Shown: in pieces, positions 63,865-64,000 of the stretch | How positions within the stretch are numbered: position 1 is the first letter of the stretch | Layout: each line of letters opens with the position of its first letter | Assembly: GCA_030849065.1 (NCBI GenBank) | Contig: JASAON010001613.1 | Coordinates: 34,340 to 98,339 of the forward strand | Direction: 5' to 3' | Source of the DNA: Jaenimonas drosophilae | Taxonomy: Eukaryota; Euglenozoa; Kinetoplastea; Trypanosomatida; Trypanosomatidae | DNA length: 64,000 nt | Notes under the pieces: generated by a model | Database searches by the model: none | What the model was told of the DNA's origin: nothing | What the model saw: the letters and a program-made list of their open reading frames with translations, nothing else | Program-made: the position numbers and the translations under genes

Positions 63865-64000
63865 ATGGAGACGCTGCAGTTGAGGATCTACCCGTGGATA
63901 CCACTACATATCGATGATCGATCGCCAAAACTTTCGGACCTTGTAGTTCATCGTCAGAATAAGTCAGGGGGCGTGACAAAAGTGATCTTTCTTGCATTAG
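63865..64000 (+). CDS. Start of a second, tandem glycosyltransferase paralogue, cut by the right edge
   Basis: From the ATG at 63865 the frame stays open to the window end (45 codons). The segment PWIPL, then SPKLSDLVVHRQN and TKVIFLAL, aligns with PWTPL, APQLSDLVVQRKN and IKVLFVVI of the upstream glycosyltransferase (its residues about 68-102). No signal anchor precedes the homology in this frame, and a C16 run lies just upstream, so the true start may be further left through a frameshift, or the copy may be degenerate. Confidence 0.55.
   Translation, partial: METLQLRIYPWIPLHIDDRSPKLSDLVVHRQNKSGGVTKVIFLAL

Overview
The window looks like nuclear DNA of a kinetoplastid flagellate, more probably a free-living bodonid than a parasitic trypanosomatid (inference). 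Direct evidence: about thirty dense, intron-free genes lie head to tail on the minus strand from position 1 to 56.7 kb, then at least four lie on the plus strand from 58.7 kb to the right edge. Many starts sit just downstream of a pyrimidine-rich tract followed by an AG, the pattern expected of spliced-leader trans-splicing in long polycistronic units. Gene content fits a flagellate: LC8 dynein light chain, major vault protein, large coiled-coil proteins, and a protein like the centriolar protein CEP295. A pepsin-family aspartyl protease argues, as far as I know, against a trypanosomatid.

Minus-strand array, left part (1-30 kb, GC-rich): a gene cut by the left edge, an ER fatty-acid-elongation dehydratase (HACD/PHS1), a Tudor-like protein, an ankyrin protein, a small membrane protein, a PDZ membrane protein, the Nar1 Fe-S assembly factor, a dual-specificity phosphatase, a zinc-finger protein with ten RanBP2-like modules, a large eight-helix membrane protein, the LSG1 ribosome-export GTPase, a Fip1/CCCH polyadenylation protein, a branched-chain 2-oxoacid dehydrogenase E2 and a CEP295-like protein. 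Right part (29-56.7 kb, increasingly AT-rich): coiled-coil proteins, a Nudix hydrolase, a divergent TrmB-like methyltransferase, two short genes, a Plus3-PPP phosphatase, an LRR protein, RRP15, a DDX21-like helicase, a protein kinase, LC8, MVP, a coiled-coil protein with a degenerate cyclase domain, SAR1 and a small zinc-ribbon protein.

Between the arrays (56.7-58.7 kb) is a divergent strand switch, where a transcription start region is expected. Its core (about 56.9-58.5 kb) is very GC-rich and full of homopolymer runs. It may be real start-region sequence or poor-quality assembly, and this decides whether the two arrays are truly adjacent.

Plus-strand array: a secreted cathepsin-D-like protease, a Bfr1-like coiled-coil protein, a type II membrane glycosyltransferase and the start of a tandem paralogue cut by the right edge.

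As in other kinetoplastids, neighbouring genes are not functionally related; co-transcription, not shared function, explains the layout. The most unusual items are the Plus3-phosphatase fusion, the Fip1-CCCH combination, the pseudo-cyclase coiled-coil protein, the ten-module zinc-finger array behind a mitochondrial-type N-terminus, and the four-loop membrane protein. All function calls come from reading motifs by eye; no database search was possible.
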